DNA of 39,026 nt from Gammaproteobacteria bacterium (GTDB lineage Bacteria; Pseudomonadota; Gammaproteobacteria; GRL18). Under the pieces are notes generated by a model. The model was given only the letters and a program-made list of their open reading frames with translations, was not told the DNA's origin and did no database searches. The position numbers and the translations under genes were made by a program. Location of the stretch: assembly GCA_016744395.1 (NCBI GenBank), contig JADGEK010000038.1, forward strand, positions 1-39,026, given 5' to 3'. Below, piece after piece: positions 26,697 to 35,206 of this stretch; the stretch's first letter is position 1; every line of letters begins with the position of its first letter.

Positions 26697-27920
26697 ATGT
26701 TTCAATTGATTAAACAGCATTCATCACTGAATAAAATGGTGATGTTGGGTATTGTGCTGGGAATTACCTTTGGTATTGTCTTGCCAGAAATTGCATTGCA
26801 GCAGAAAGTCATTGGTACTGCCTTTGTTCATTTTTTAAAGATGCTGGTCGTACCATTGGTTTTTGCCTCTATTTTTTCTGCTGTCTCTGGTTTGGGTACA
26901 TTGGAGCAACTAAAAAATATTGGTCTTAAGACTATTTTTCTTTATTTGCTCACCACTGCTTTATCTGTCCTGCTTGCAATTATGATGATGAATATTTTTA
27001 GTATTGGAGAAATCACTTCAGCAGAAGGACTTGTCTATAGTCAAGCAAATGACGTAGAAGAATTTTCTGGTACAAGAATGTTTCTCAGTTTTATTCCAAC
27101 CAATATCTTTCAGGCGCTGGCAACGGGTGATTTAATGAAGGTCATTGTCTTTGGTGTTTTATTAGGTATAGCCAGTTTATACCTCAAAGACGAAGAGCAT
27201 GAAACTTTACTAAAACTTTCAACGGCAATGAGTAATTCCATGCTTAAAATTGCAGAATGGATTATAAAACTGACACCCATTGGTGTCTTCAGTTTGATCA
27301 GTTATGTCGTCGCAGAACAAGGCATTGATGTTATTATCGGTTTGTGGAAATACATGCTGTTGGTGATTGCTGTACTTCTGATCCATGGTTTACTCACCTT
27401 ACCTCTGGTTCTATCTCTTTTGACTCGAATTAATCCTTATCATTATTTAAATGCGATCAAAGAAGTACCTTTGATGGCATTTTCTACCGCTTCCAGTGCG
27501 GCAACATTACCTGTGAGTATGAAAGTAGCGCAGGAAGAGGGTGGTGTCCGTAAAGAAAGTGCTGCATTTGTTTTACCGCTAGGCGCGACTGTTTCTATGG
27601 ATGGCACTGCTGCTTATTTAACGATTGCTGTGATGTATATTGCTAATTTATCTGGCGTGGTTTTAAACTTTGGTGATCAATTGTTATTAGGTATCACTGT
27701 AGTGGCATTAAGTGTTGGTGTTGCGGCACTGCCCAGTGCTTCACTGGTCATGATGGTGGTTATTTTGCATCAGATTGGTTTGTCTGTGGAATATCTGGCA
27801 TTAATTGTTGCTGTTGACCGCATTCTTGATATGGCCAGAACATCATTAAATGTAACATCGGACATGGTTGTTACTAAAATTGTTGATATCTTAAGTAATA
27901 AAAAGCAAATAGCGACGTAA
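26697..27920 (+). CDS. Dicarboxylate/acidic amino acid:cation symporter (GltP/DctA type)
   Basis: The 407-residue protein is a full-length SLC1/DAACS carrier with eight helices and two re-entrant hairpins. Binding motifs are canonical: TASSAATLP in hairpin 1 (about 262-270), SMDGT in helix 7 (the NMDGT position) and DRILDMARTSLNV in helix 8 with the Asp, Arg, Thr and Asn used for acidic substrates. It should import glutamate, aspartate or a C4-dicarboxylate with Na+ or H+; sequence cannot separate these. ACAGGAAA precedes the ATG by about 6 bases. It is divergent from the OprD-like porin. Confidence 0.92.
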   Translation: MFQLIKQHSSLNKMVMLGIVLGITFGIVLPEIALQQKVIGTAFVHFLKMLVVPLVFASIFSAVSGLGTLEQLKNIGLKTIFLYLLTTALSVLLAIMMMNIFSIGEITSAEGLVYSQANDVEEFSGTRMFLSFIPTNIFQALATGDLMKVIVFGVLLGIASLYLKDEEHETLLKLSTAMSNSMLKIAEWIIKLTPIGVFSLISYVVAEQGIDVIIGLWKYMLLVIAVLLIHGLLTLPLVLSLLTRINPYHYLNAIKEVPLMAFSTASSAATLPVSMKVAQEEGGVRKESAAFVLPLGATVSMDGTAAYLTIAVMYIANLSGVVLNFGDQLLLGITVVALSVGVAALPSASLVMMVVILHQIGLSVEYLALIVAVDRILDMARTSLNVTSDMVVTKIVDILSNKKQIAT

Positions 27921-27986
27921 TTTTTTTAACTGGATTTAGATACTAATATTGATAGACAGCTCTTATAAACAAAACGTATTTTAGGA

Positions 27987-29090
27987 ATGATTATGAGTGA
28001 TCAGCAAGATAATGAATCTAATGAACAAGTTGAAAAAAATGTCATTAATCTCACGATAAAACTGGGGGTTTTACTGCTACTTTTTTATTGGTGTTTTGGT
28101 ATCGTTCAGCCTTTTATAATTCCTGTTGTTTGGGCCGTTGTTATTGCTGTTTCACTCTATCCACTCTATCAAATGATGTTGCCTAAGCTTAAAGATAAAA
28201 GAGGTTTAGCTGGCACCGTTTTCACTCTGGTTGCTCTTGCCATGTTACTCACACCAGTTTTTTTGTTTTCAGGCTCGATGATAGATGGTGTTCAGAATTT
28301 GTCTAAATCCATTGATACAGGCACTTTGAAAGTGCCAGCACCACCTGCTGATGTGAAAGAGTGGCCAGTGATTGGTGATAAAGTTTATACAGCCTGGAAG
28401 CTGGCTTCGGTGAATATTGATGATGCAATTATAAAATACACACCCCAGATCAAGACCATCAGTAAGAAAGTATTTTCAGCCATTATGGGTGGTGGTGCCG
28501 GGGTTCTTATGTTTTTTATTTCTATTATTATTGCGGGTGTTCTGATGGTGAATGCTGACGGCGCGGTGAAAGCGGTACAAGATTTTGTTTCAAAACTTTC
28601 ACCAAAATATGGCACTGAATTTGTTAAAACAACCACTTTAACAATACGCAGTGTTGCTCAGGGAGTGATTGGTATTGCTATTGTTCAGGCTACGTTTGTT
28701 GGTGTTGGATTCTGGGCTGTTGATGTTCCTGGTGCCGGGCTTTGGGCTCTTCTTGTTCTGATTCTATCCATTGCCCAGATGCCGCCTTTTCTGGTTATTC
28801 TTCCGGTTATTGTTTATGTGTTTGCTCAGGAAGATATGTCAACAATTACTCTGGTAATATTCACTGCATGGAGTGTCTTTGGTGGTATCCTTGATGGACT
28901 TTTAAAGCCATTTGTTATGGGACGTGGAATGGATATACCCATGCTGGTGATTTTGTTGGGTGCCATTGGCGGTATGATCATGTCAGGTATTTTGGGCTTA
29001 TTTACGGGTGCTATTGTTCTGGCAATAGGCTATATGCTTTACACACACTGGTTAAATGATGGCATGCCTGTTGAAGCTGACGATAAGTAA
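27987..29090 (+). CDS. AI-2E (PerM/UPF0118) family membrane protein
   Basis: The 367-residue protein has about eight membrane segments in the family arrangement: two near 25-70, one near 80-95, a large soluble loop (about 95-165), and a C-terminal cluster with PPFLVILPVIVYVF and GILDGLLKPFVMGRGMDIPMLVILLGAIGG, which is diagnostic. Family members include exporters of autoinducer-2 and Na+/H+ antiporters, so the substrate is open. The start used here is the second Met option, ATG 27987; an ATG at 27993 in the same frame is equally possible. It follows the symporter gene by 66 bp and may be cotranscribed. Confidence 0.88.
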   Translation: MIMSDQQDNESNEQVEKNVINLTIKLGVLLLLFYWCFGIVQPFIIPVVWAVVIAVSLYPLYQMMLPKLKDKRGLAGTVFTLVALAMLLTPVFLFSGSMIDGVQNLSKSIDTGTLKVPAPPADVKEWPVIGDKVYTAWKLASVNIDDAIIKYTPQIKTISKKVFSAIMGGGAGVLMFFISIIIAGVLMVNADGAVKAVQDFVSKLSPKYGTEFVKTTTLTIRSVAQGVIGIAIVQATFVGVGFWAVDVPGAGLWALLVLILSIAQMPPFLVILPVIVYVFAQEDMSTITLVIFTAWSVFGGILDGLLKPFVMGRGMDIPMLVILLGAIGGMIMSGILGLFTGAIVLAIGYMLYTHWLNDGMPVEADDK

Positions 29091-29134
29091 AAACAGGCTT
29101 ACTCATGGTATTGTTGATTTGAAGAAGAAGCTGA

Positions 29135-29221
29135 GGAGGTAGCCCAATTCCAGAGCCTGCCACTCTAGCTTTGATGGGCCTTGGCCTTGCTGGTATCGGC
29201 TACAGGCGTAAAGCTAAATAA
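29135..29221 (+). pseudogene. Remnant of a PEP-CTERM protein gene (sorting tail only)
   Basis: This frame encodes IPEPATLALMGLGLAGIGYR followed by RKAK and a TAA at 29219-29221. That is a complete PEP-CTERM signal: the PEP motif, a hydrophobic helix and a basic end. An in-frame TGA at 29132-29134 lies three codons before the first Pro, and no start codon or signal peptide precedes it in any frame, so only the 3' end of the gene survives. PEP-CTERM tails direct exported proteins to exosortase. Its presence implies deletion of the rest of the gene or insertion of a fragment. Confidence 0.8.
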
Positions 29222-29242
29222 AAAACCGTAGTCTTCAGTCCT

Positions 29243-29274
29243 CCCCGTTATGGCTGGCCCTGATGGGGATTTTC
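29243..29274 (+). terminator. weak terminator-like hairpin after the PEP-CTERM remnant
   Basis: CCCC (29243-29246) can pair with GGGG (29265-29268), followed by ATTTTC. The inside of the stem pairs poorly. It may be the relic terminator of the lost PEP-CTERM gene or serve the AI-2E gene. Confidence 0.3.
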
Positions 29275-29322
29275 ATATTGACTCTAATGACTGCTTATAC
29301 TTATTGCTACAATTAAAGGTTT

Positions 29323-29595
29323 TTATTTCATTAATTTACTGTGCTCGGGCAGAGCAACATTGAGTTCTAAAATAGGGCATTGCTGATCATTGGTATCAAG
29401 TTGTACTTTAATTTGATCAGGATCGATGTCCACGTATTTACTTATCACTTTTAAAATTTCTTCTTTCAGCTTGGGCAAGTAATCTGCTTCTGCCTGTCCG
29501 CCACTTCTTTGATGAGCAACAATAATTTGCAGACGATCCTTAGCCAGAGAAGCTGTTTTTTTCTTTTCTTGACGAAAGAAACTCAGAATACCCAT
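29323..29595 (-). CDS. minE: Cell division topological specificity factor MinE
   Basis: Stimulates MinD ATPase and drives the pole-to-pole oscillation that keeps the division ring at mid-cell. The 90-residue protein is of normal length and shows the N-terminal membrane-binding segment (MGILSFFRQEKK), the anti-MinCD helix around LAKDRLQIIVAHQR and the C-terminal dimerisation domain (YLPKLKEEILKVISKYVDID). It starts 2 bp after the minD stop, so translation is probably coupled. Last gene of minCDE on the minus strand. Confidence 0.97.
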   Translation of the reverse strand: MGILSFFRQEKKKTASLAKDRLQIIVAHQRSGGQAEADYLPKLKEEILKVISKYVDIDPDQIKVQLDTNDQQCPILELNVALPEHSKLMK

Positions 29596-29597
29596 GA

Positions 29598-30407
29598 TTA
29601 ACCTCCAAATACGCGGGAGAAAAAGCCTTTTTTCTCTACTGTGAGAAAACGGTGTTCAACATCGTTGCCCAGAAAGCGTTCGACTAAATCATCATAGGCC
29701 TGACCTGCAACGCTCTCGTCATCTAAAATAACAGGATTACCAGTATTAGATGCCTGTAAAACAGATTGTGATTCTGGAATAGCACCTAATAAGGGAATAG
29801 CCAGAATATCAATAATATCATCGACACTCAACATTTCACCGTCTTCAACACGAGTGGGTGAATATCGAGTAATAACGAGGTGAGGTTTAACGGGTGCTTT
29901 ACCTTCAATAACACGTTTTGTCTTACTATCAAGTATGCCCAGAATTCGATCAGAATCCCGAACTGAAGACACTTCAGGATTACTGACAATCAAGGCTTCA
30001 TCGGCAAAATAAAGTGCCATTAAAGCGCCTGATTCAATGCCTGCAGGAGAATCACAAATAATGTAGTCAAAGGTTTTTGATAATTCTTCAATGATTTTTT
30101 CAACCCCTTCTTTAGTCAGAGCATCTTTATCCCTGGTTTGCGATGCGGGCAAAATAAACAGGTTGTCGACTCGTTTATCTTTAATGAGAGCCTGGTTTAG
30201 ATTGGACTCACCATTAATCACATTAATAAAATCAAAAACAACACGGCGTTCACAGCCCATGATGAGATCCAGGTTTCGTAGACCAATATCAAAATCAATA
30301 ATGACAGTTTTATGTCCTTTTTGTGCCAGACCGGTGCCAAATGCTGCGCTGGTTGTGGTTTTGCCCACGCCACCTTTTCCGGATGTCACTACAATAATCT
30401 TGGTCAT
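29598..30407 (-). CDS. minD: Septum site-determining ATPase MinD
   Basis: Membrane-associated ATPase that recruits MinC and is released by MinE. The 269-residue protein has the deviant Walker A motif GKGGVGKTT (residues 10-18) with the signature lysine, the switch DFDIGLRNLD, and the C-terminal amphipathic membrane-targeting helix (KKGFFSRVFGG). It lies between minC (63-bp gap) and minE (2-bp gap). Confidence 0.98.
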   Translation of the reverse strand: MTKIIVVTSGKGGVGKTTTSAAFGTGLAQKGHKTVIIDFDIGLRNLDLIMGCERRVVFDFINVINGESNLNQALIKDKRVDNLFILPASQTRDKDALTKEGVEKIIEELSKTFDYIICDSPAGIESGALMALYFADEALIVSNPEVSSVRDSDRILGILDSKTKRVIEGKAPVKPHLVITRYSPTRVEDGEMLSVDDIIDILAIPLLGAIPESQSVLQASNTGNPVILDDESVAGQAYDDLVERFLGNDVEHRFLTVEKKGFFSRVFGG

Positions 30408-30470
30408 TATTCTTTATGTTCCTATAAGTGTTTGAAAATATTGTATTTATAGAGTGAGATTTGAAAAATA

Positions 30471-31265
30471 TTAAATGAGCTCCATCTTTAATTTTTCATC
30501 TTCCATATAAACTTGTACTGATGCACCGATTTTATCCTCTCGGATGTCATCACTCAATAGGTAAATTCCTGCAATTGAGATTAATTCTGCCTGTAAGCTG
30601 TGACAAAAGATGGATGCTTCCTGATTTCCGCGTACTCCAGCTAAGGCTCGGCCTCTTAGAGTACCATAAATATGAATATTACCATCAGCGAGTATTTCAG
30701 CTCCTGTGCTGACAGAACCAATAATAACAAGATCGCCACCAGGGGCATAAATCTGTTGCCCGGAACGTATGGTTTGCTTGACTATTTTTGTTGCTCTGTT
30801 GAGCGATTGGGTTGCGTCTGGCTCAGTTTCAGCGGGTTTAACTTCTTCTTTTTCAGGTTTGCTTTCAGGTTCTTGTTGTTCAGGAGGTGCTGGCTCGGGC
30901 TCTGTTTCAGGAGTGGGAGTAGGGGCAGGCTCAGGTTTTTTCGGCCTTGATGTTTTTGCTTCGGCAAGCACTGCCATGCCAGCGGCTTCCAGTTGGGTGT
31001 GGAGTGCTTTGTCTGCACCTTTGACTCCCACTGGAATGATTGACAAAGAGAGTAGCAACTCTCTTAATTCAAAAAAATCCAGCTCTTGTTTTTCTGTCGG
31101 TAACTCATGGAGATCGATAACTAAAGGCGTGTGATTAAAAAAACCAGGTGCCATTTTTACCCGTTCTTTCAACTGGGTTTCTAATAAAGGCAGGTTGTCT
31201 TCAAAGAGTTGTAAAACGGTGAGCGTAAACAGGCTTCCTTTTAATTCAAAGCAGGGTTTGTCCAT
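30471..31265 (-). CDS. minC: Septum site-determining protein MinC
   Basis: FtsZ polymerisation inhibitor recruited to the membrane by MinD. The 264-residue protein has the MinC N-terminal domain (about 1-105) and the C-terminal beta-helix domain (about 160-264) with IYAPGGDLVIIGSVSTGAEILADG and the IHIYGTLRGRALAG block. Between them lies an unusually long Pro/Glu-rich linker (about 108-155, many PEP/PEx units), which makes the protein longer than the 231-residue E. coli MinC. First gene of minCDE. Confidence 0.96.
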   Translation of the reverse strand: MDKPCFELKGSLFTLTVLQLFEDNLPLLETQLKERVKMAPGFFNHTPLVIDLHELPTEKQELDFFELRELLLSLSIIPVGVKGADKALHTQLEAAGMAVLAEAKTSRPKKPEPAPTPTPETEPEPAPPEQQEPESKPEKEEVKPAETEPDATQSLNRATKIVKQTIRSGQQIYAPGGDLVIIGSVSTGAEILADGNIHIYGTLRGRALAGVRGNQEASIFCHSLQAELISIAGIYLLSDDIREDKIGASVQVYMEDEKLKMELI

Positions 31266-31561
31266 AGAACCTCAATATTATGTAAGCTAAACTGTCAGAA
31301 AGGGGAATATAGTCTATTTTTTCACAATAGTATAACAAAAAACATATTTTTAACGGAGTTTTCCTCTTATTTTATTAATTTGTTTAATATAGGAAAAATG
31401 CAGTCGCGTTACTCATGATATTTGATGCATTTTTAAAGATAATAAGTATGGGGGTCTTATATTGTCTTATTTATGATAAAATTTTACATCAGGTTGAACG
31501 AATAAGAACTATTCAGGTCTTATTTCAGGTCTTACTTAAGGTATAAATAAAGGTTCTCACG
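31266..31561. other. Divergent intergenic region between minC and a membrane protein gene
   Basis: This AT-rich stretch of 296 bp should hold the minCDE promoter (minus strand) and the promoter of the plus-strand gene. TTCAGGTCTTA occurs twice, at 31512-31522 and 31524-31534, with a 12-bp period just before the plus-strand ribosome binding site; it could be a regulator site or chance. I see no ORF or RNA gene. Confidence 0.5.
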
Positions 31562-32239
31562 GTGTTGAAAAATATAACTTTGCTTGAAAAGCTGGCTCTG
31601 GGCTATGCCTCTGTGTTCACTTTAATTGGTTTTGCCTGGAGTTATATCGATCACGATTCCTTCAAACATTATTTTGTAGTGGAAGATGGTTTTACAGAGT
31701 GGTCCACCGTGGTCTTTTTGTTAATTGGTCTTTATGTGTGTGTACAGCGAGTTTGGTTATTAAAAGGGCAAAAGCCTTTCTTATTTTTATTTATGACCTC
31801 TTTGTTGGCACTGTTTTTCTTTTTTGGTGCAGGTGAAGAAATTTCCTGGGGACAACGTCTTTTTGATGTTGAAAGCTCTAAATTTTTTACTGAGAACAAT
31901 GCTCAGGGCGAAACCAATTTACATAATTTAATGATTGGTGATACTAAGTTGAATAAAGTGATATTTGGCCGAGGTATTGGTATTTTATTATTTCTTTATT
32001 TAGCGGTCTTAATTCCACTGTATCGAAGTAAAGAGGGTGTTAAGCAATTTATGGATAAATTCGCAGTGCCTATTGCCCAAAACTATCAAATTGTTGCTTA
32101 TATTGTCTTGTTGCTTTTAGTTCAGGTCATTATGGCGTCTTCAAAGAAAGGTGAAATGTTAGAATTTGCAGGTTCTGTTATCTTTTTGCTCAACGTTGCT
32201 TTTCCCTACAACAAATCAAATTTTGAAGCTAAAAAATAA
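31562..32239 (+). CDS. Conserved hypothetical inner membrane protein
   Basis: The 225-residue protein has about five or six membrane segments and a conserved central motif FGAGEEISWGQRLFDVES followed by GETNLHN, which I recall from uncharacterised bacterial membrane proteins without an assigned role. The acidic-Trp-Gly-Gln motif just after a membrane helix looks like an active or binding site, but nothing proves it. The start is GTG 31562 with AAGG about 8 bases upstream; TTG 31565 is an alternative. The next gene, an LtaS-like phosphotransferase, follows after about 100 bp on the same strand. Confidence 0.75.
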   Translation: MLKNITLLEKLALGYASVFTLIGFAWSYIDHDSFKHYFVVEDGFTEWSTVVFLLIGLYVCVQRVWLLKGQKPFLFLFMTSLLALFFFFGAGEEISWGQRLFDVESSKFFTENNAQGETNLHNLMIGDTKLNKVIFGRGIGILLFLYLAVLIPLYRSKEGVKQFMDKFAVPIAQNYQIVAYIVLLLLVQVIMASSKKGEMLEFAGSVIFLLNVAFPYNKSNFEAKK

Positions 32240-32343
32240 AACGCTTGTCAAATTCATTGTGCCTTTTTTAGTCTTTAAGGAAAGGCTAAGAAAACTGCCT
32301 TAAAATTGCTGCTTTATTTGTATTCTTATAGGTAAAGCCATCA

Positions 32344-34251
32344 ATGAAGCTCATTAAGACACTGTTTTATTATTTCTTAGCATTTGTGTCGCTTTTTTTT
32401 ATAGGGCGACTTGTCCTTTTTAGTCTTTATTTTGAGCGATTTGCTCAAAGTGATGTCAATTATTGGTTGTCATTTTTATATGGCTTAAAAATGGATGCCA
32501 TTGTTGCCAGTGCGGCATTAATCCTCCCTTTAATTTTGTTAAGCTGCTTGCCTAAACAGACAAAAAAGTGTGTTAGTCAATTTTTAACCACTTATTTTCT
32601 GATTGCATTTTTGCTCTTTATTTTTATTGAAAGCGCTACTTTGCCTTTTTTTGCTGAGTATGATGTCAGGCCCAATTTTCTTTTTGTTGAATATCTCGCG
32701 TACCCCAAAGAAGTATTCAATATGATTCTTGCAGCCTATAAACTGGAAGTGTTTCTGTCGGCTATTTTACTCATTGGCTCTGCCTATTTTTATTTAACAA
32801 ATAAAAAGTTCCATAATTTTGAGGCTGTATTTGAAACTCATTATTTCATTCGTTTTATTTTGTTTTTCCCCCTGGCTTTAGTTTTGGCCCTTGGGATCCG
32901 CTCTTCTTTAGGTCACCGTCCTGCTAATATTTCAGATGCCATGTACTCCAGTGATCGCATTGTGAATGAAGTTGCAAAAAACTCACTTTATAGTATCGCT
33001 TATGCGCTTTATCGTGATGCAAAATATGGTAATAGCAAGCTGGATATTTATGGGGAAATGGATATAAAAGAGGCTATGGCACGGGTGAGTCAGGCGCTGA
33101 ATATTAAACTTTCAATCAATGGTGATTCCCCTTTTAGCCGAGAAGAAATCAGTCACTTTCCTGCAGTTAAACCTAAAAATCTGGTGATTTTTTTACAGGA
33201 GAGCTTAGGCTCTCAATTTGTTGAAGTAACGAGTGGAGAAGCAGGTCTTACGCCTAATTTTAATCGCCTGAGCCAGGAAGGTGTCTTGTTTAGAAATCTT
33301 TTTTCTAATGGCACTCGTAGTATCAGAGGCATTGCAGGCAGTGTCTCAGGCAATTTTTCTGTGCCAGGCAAAGGAGTCATTAAAAGAAATAAATCACAGA
33401 ATGGTTTTTTTACCGTTGCTTCCTTGTTAAAGCCGCTGGGCTATCATTCCATGTTTATCTATGGCGGTGAAAGTCGCTTTGATAACATGAAGGGCTGGTT
33501 CTTAGGTAATGGCTTTGATGAAATTATTGAACAATCAAACTTCATTAATCCAGAATACACTGGTACCTGGGGTGTGAGTGATGGTGATATGGTTATTAGA
33601 GCAAATCAGGAGTTTAAACAACTGTCTGAAAAGCAACGCCCTTTTGTTGCAGTGATGTTCAGCACCTCCAATCATTCCCCCTTTGATTTTCCTTCTGGAA
33701 AAATTGATTTGATTGAGGGTATTCCAGAGAAAAGTGAATTAAATGCCATTAAATATGCAGACTATGCAATCGGAGAATTCATCAAAATGGCTAAAAAAGA
33801 AGCCTATTATGATGATACTGTATTTGTCATTGTTGCTGATCACAATATTAGAGTCAGGGGCAGTGATATGTTACCTGTCAAACTTTATCATATTCCAGGG
33901 ATGATCTTAGGTGGTGGGGTTGAGCCACAAAAAGTGGAGCGTTTAAGTACTCAGCCTGATGTCTTAGCCACGGCACTGGACTTAACGGGACAAAGCCTGA
34001 CTTATCCTGTCTTAGGACATTCTGTATTCAGTGATAAGAAAAAAGATCTGTCTTTAATGCAGTTTAATGATACTTATGCTTTAAGGATTGCTGATAAAGT
34101 GGCTGTCTTAAGACCAGAAAAAGAAGCTCTGACCTTTATTTACCAGGATGAAAAAATGGTGCCTACTGAGCATGATAAAAAATTAGAAAAAATAGCCTTG
34201 GCTTTTATTTTGACGATGAATCGTTTGTATGAAGAGCGTTTGTTTAAATAA
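32344..34251 (+). CDS. LtaS-like membrane sulfatase-fold phosphotransferase
   Basis: The 635-residue protein has five N-terminal membrane helices (about 8-190) and a periplasmic alkaline phosphatase/sulfatase-fold domain. Metal and nucleophile positions are recognisable: Glu286 (NLVIFLQES), Thr324 as the probable nucleophile (SNGTRSIRG), STSNHSPFDFP, and Asp499-His500 (VADHN). Relatives include lipoteichoic acid synthase, phosphoglycerol transferase MdoB/OpgB and lipid A phosphoethanolamine transferases. In a Gram-negative cell, modification of periplasmic glucans or surface glycans with a phosphoglycerol or similar headgroup is plausible, but the acceptor is unknown. It may be cotranscribed with the preceding membrane protein gene. 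Confidence 0.85.
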   Translation: MKLIKTLFYYFLAFVSLFFIGRLVLFSLYFERFAQSDVNYWLSFLYGLKMDAIVASAALILPLILLSCLPKQTKKCVSQFLTTYFLIAFLLFIFIESATLPFFAEYDVRPNFLFVEYLAYPKEVFNMILAAYKLEVFLSAILLIGSAYFYLTNKKFHNFEAVFETHYFIRFILFFPLALVLALGIRSSLGHRPANISDAMYSSDRIVNEVAKNSLYSIAYALYRDAKYGNSKLDIYGEMDIKEAMARVSQALNIKLSINGDSPFSREEISHFPAVKPKNLVIFLQESLGSQFVEVTSGEAGLTPNFNRLSQEGVLFRNLFSNGTRSIRGIAGSVSGNFSVPGKGVIKRNKSQNGFFTVASLLKPLGYHSMFIYGGESRFDNMKGWFLGNGFDEIIEQSNFINPEYTGTWGVSDGDMVIRANQEFKQLSEKQRPFVAVMFSTSNHSPFDFPSGKIDLIEGIPEKSELNAIKYADYAIGEFIKMAKKEAYYDDTVFVIVADHNIRVRGSDMLPVKLYHIPGMILGGGVEPQKVERLSTQPDVLATALDLTGQSLTYPVLGHSVFSDKKKDLSLMQFNDTYALRIADKVAVLRPEKEALTFIYQDEKMVPTEHDKKLEKIALAFILTMNRLYEERLFK

Positions 34252-34435
34252 ATGCTCAAAAAGTACTTTATTGAAAGTTGTATTGGTCTGGCGGCCTTAT
34301 AGCGATACCATTCACGTCAAACTCTCAGCTCAACAGTCATTTTTTTTAAACATATAAACTATCCGAACAAGCACTTTTGATGGTATTATATCTTGCTTTA
34401 AATCGCCTTTTTGAGTGCATCAGGGAAGAATTAAG

Positions 34436-35179
34436 ATGGTAAATACAATGAATATAGCTAATTACTTTAATATTGACTCTGGTGAGAGCGATCCGCAAGT
34501 CAATTTTACACGAAATCAGGCAAGCTCTTTTGCTAAAGGAGTTGCGGGTGATTTTAATCCTATTCATGATGAAGAGCACCGACGTTTTTGTGTTCCAGGT
34601 GATTTACTCTTTTCAGTGTTTCTTTCTTATTATGGTGTTTGTCAGGAAATGAAATTTGAGTTTTCGGGCATGGTGATTGATACGACTCAGTTAATTTTTC
34701 CTGAGCAGGTGAGTGATACTATGAGCTTGCAAGACATCAATGAGAAAGGTTATATGGATATTTCAATGTCAGGGGATTGCACCCAGGACGCAGAATTTAT
34801 TTCGAAGCTGTCTGAAAAATATGTGCAATTTTCCAGCAAAACATTTCCTGATATTTTGGTACCCTTGATGGAAAAAGAAAATGTGATGATCAATCCAACA
34901 CGCCCATTGATCATTTATAAAAATATGGAAATTTATTTAGATAAGTTGTCAGGCAATAACGTGGCTCTGGAATTAAACAACTCATCTTTAAAGAATAATG
35001 GCAAAAAAGGTGAGGCCAGATTGGAATTTTCTATTTTGGCTGATGGTGAACAAATTGGTCACGGGGCAAAGAACTTGATTTTGAGTGGTTTGCGTGAATT
35101 TGATTCAGAACAATTAGGCGGTGTTATTTCCTCTTATGCACAACGAAAATCGGATTACAGTACTCAACAAACTTGCTAA
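34436..35179 (+). CDS. DUF3581 family protein
   Basis: The 247-residue cytoplasmic protein matches the gammaproteobacterial DUF3581 family: FTRNQASSFAKGVAGDFNPIHDEEHRRFCVPGDLLFSV is characteristic, and the FNPIHD part recalls the hydratase motif of hotdog-fold MaoC enzymes, so a thioester-binding role is conceivable. The ATG at 34436 is preferred because GGGAAG lies 8 bases upstream; an in-frame GTG at 34415 and an ATG at 34448 also exist. It is followed by the esterase gene after 27 bp, suggesting an operon of three genes. Confidence 0.82.
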   Translation: MVNTMNIANYFNIDSGESDPQVNFTRNQASSFAKGVAGDFNPIHDEEHRRFCVPGDLLFSVFLSYYGVCQEMKFEFSGMVIDTTQLIFPEQVSDTMSLQDINEKGYMDISMSGDCTQDAEFISKLSEKYVQFSSKTFPDILVPLMEKENVMINPTRPLIIYKNMEIYLDKLSGNNVALELNNSSLKNNGKKGEARLEFSILADGEQIGHGAKNLILSGLREFDSEQLGGVISSYAQRKSDYSTQQTC

Positions 35180-35206
35180 GCAAGAATATTTGTGCAACTG
35201 ATGTGA

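Noticed and set aside
30769..31134. 121-residue Ser/Gly-rich frame on the plus strand
   Set aside because: It is antisense to minC and its composition simply mirrors the Pro/Glu-rich linker codons.
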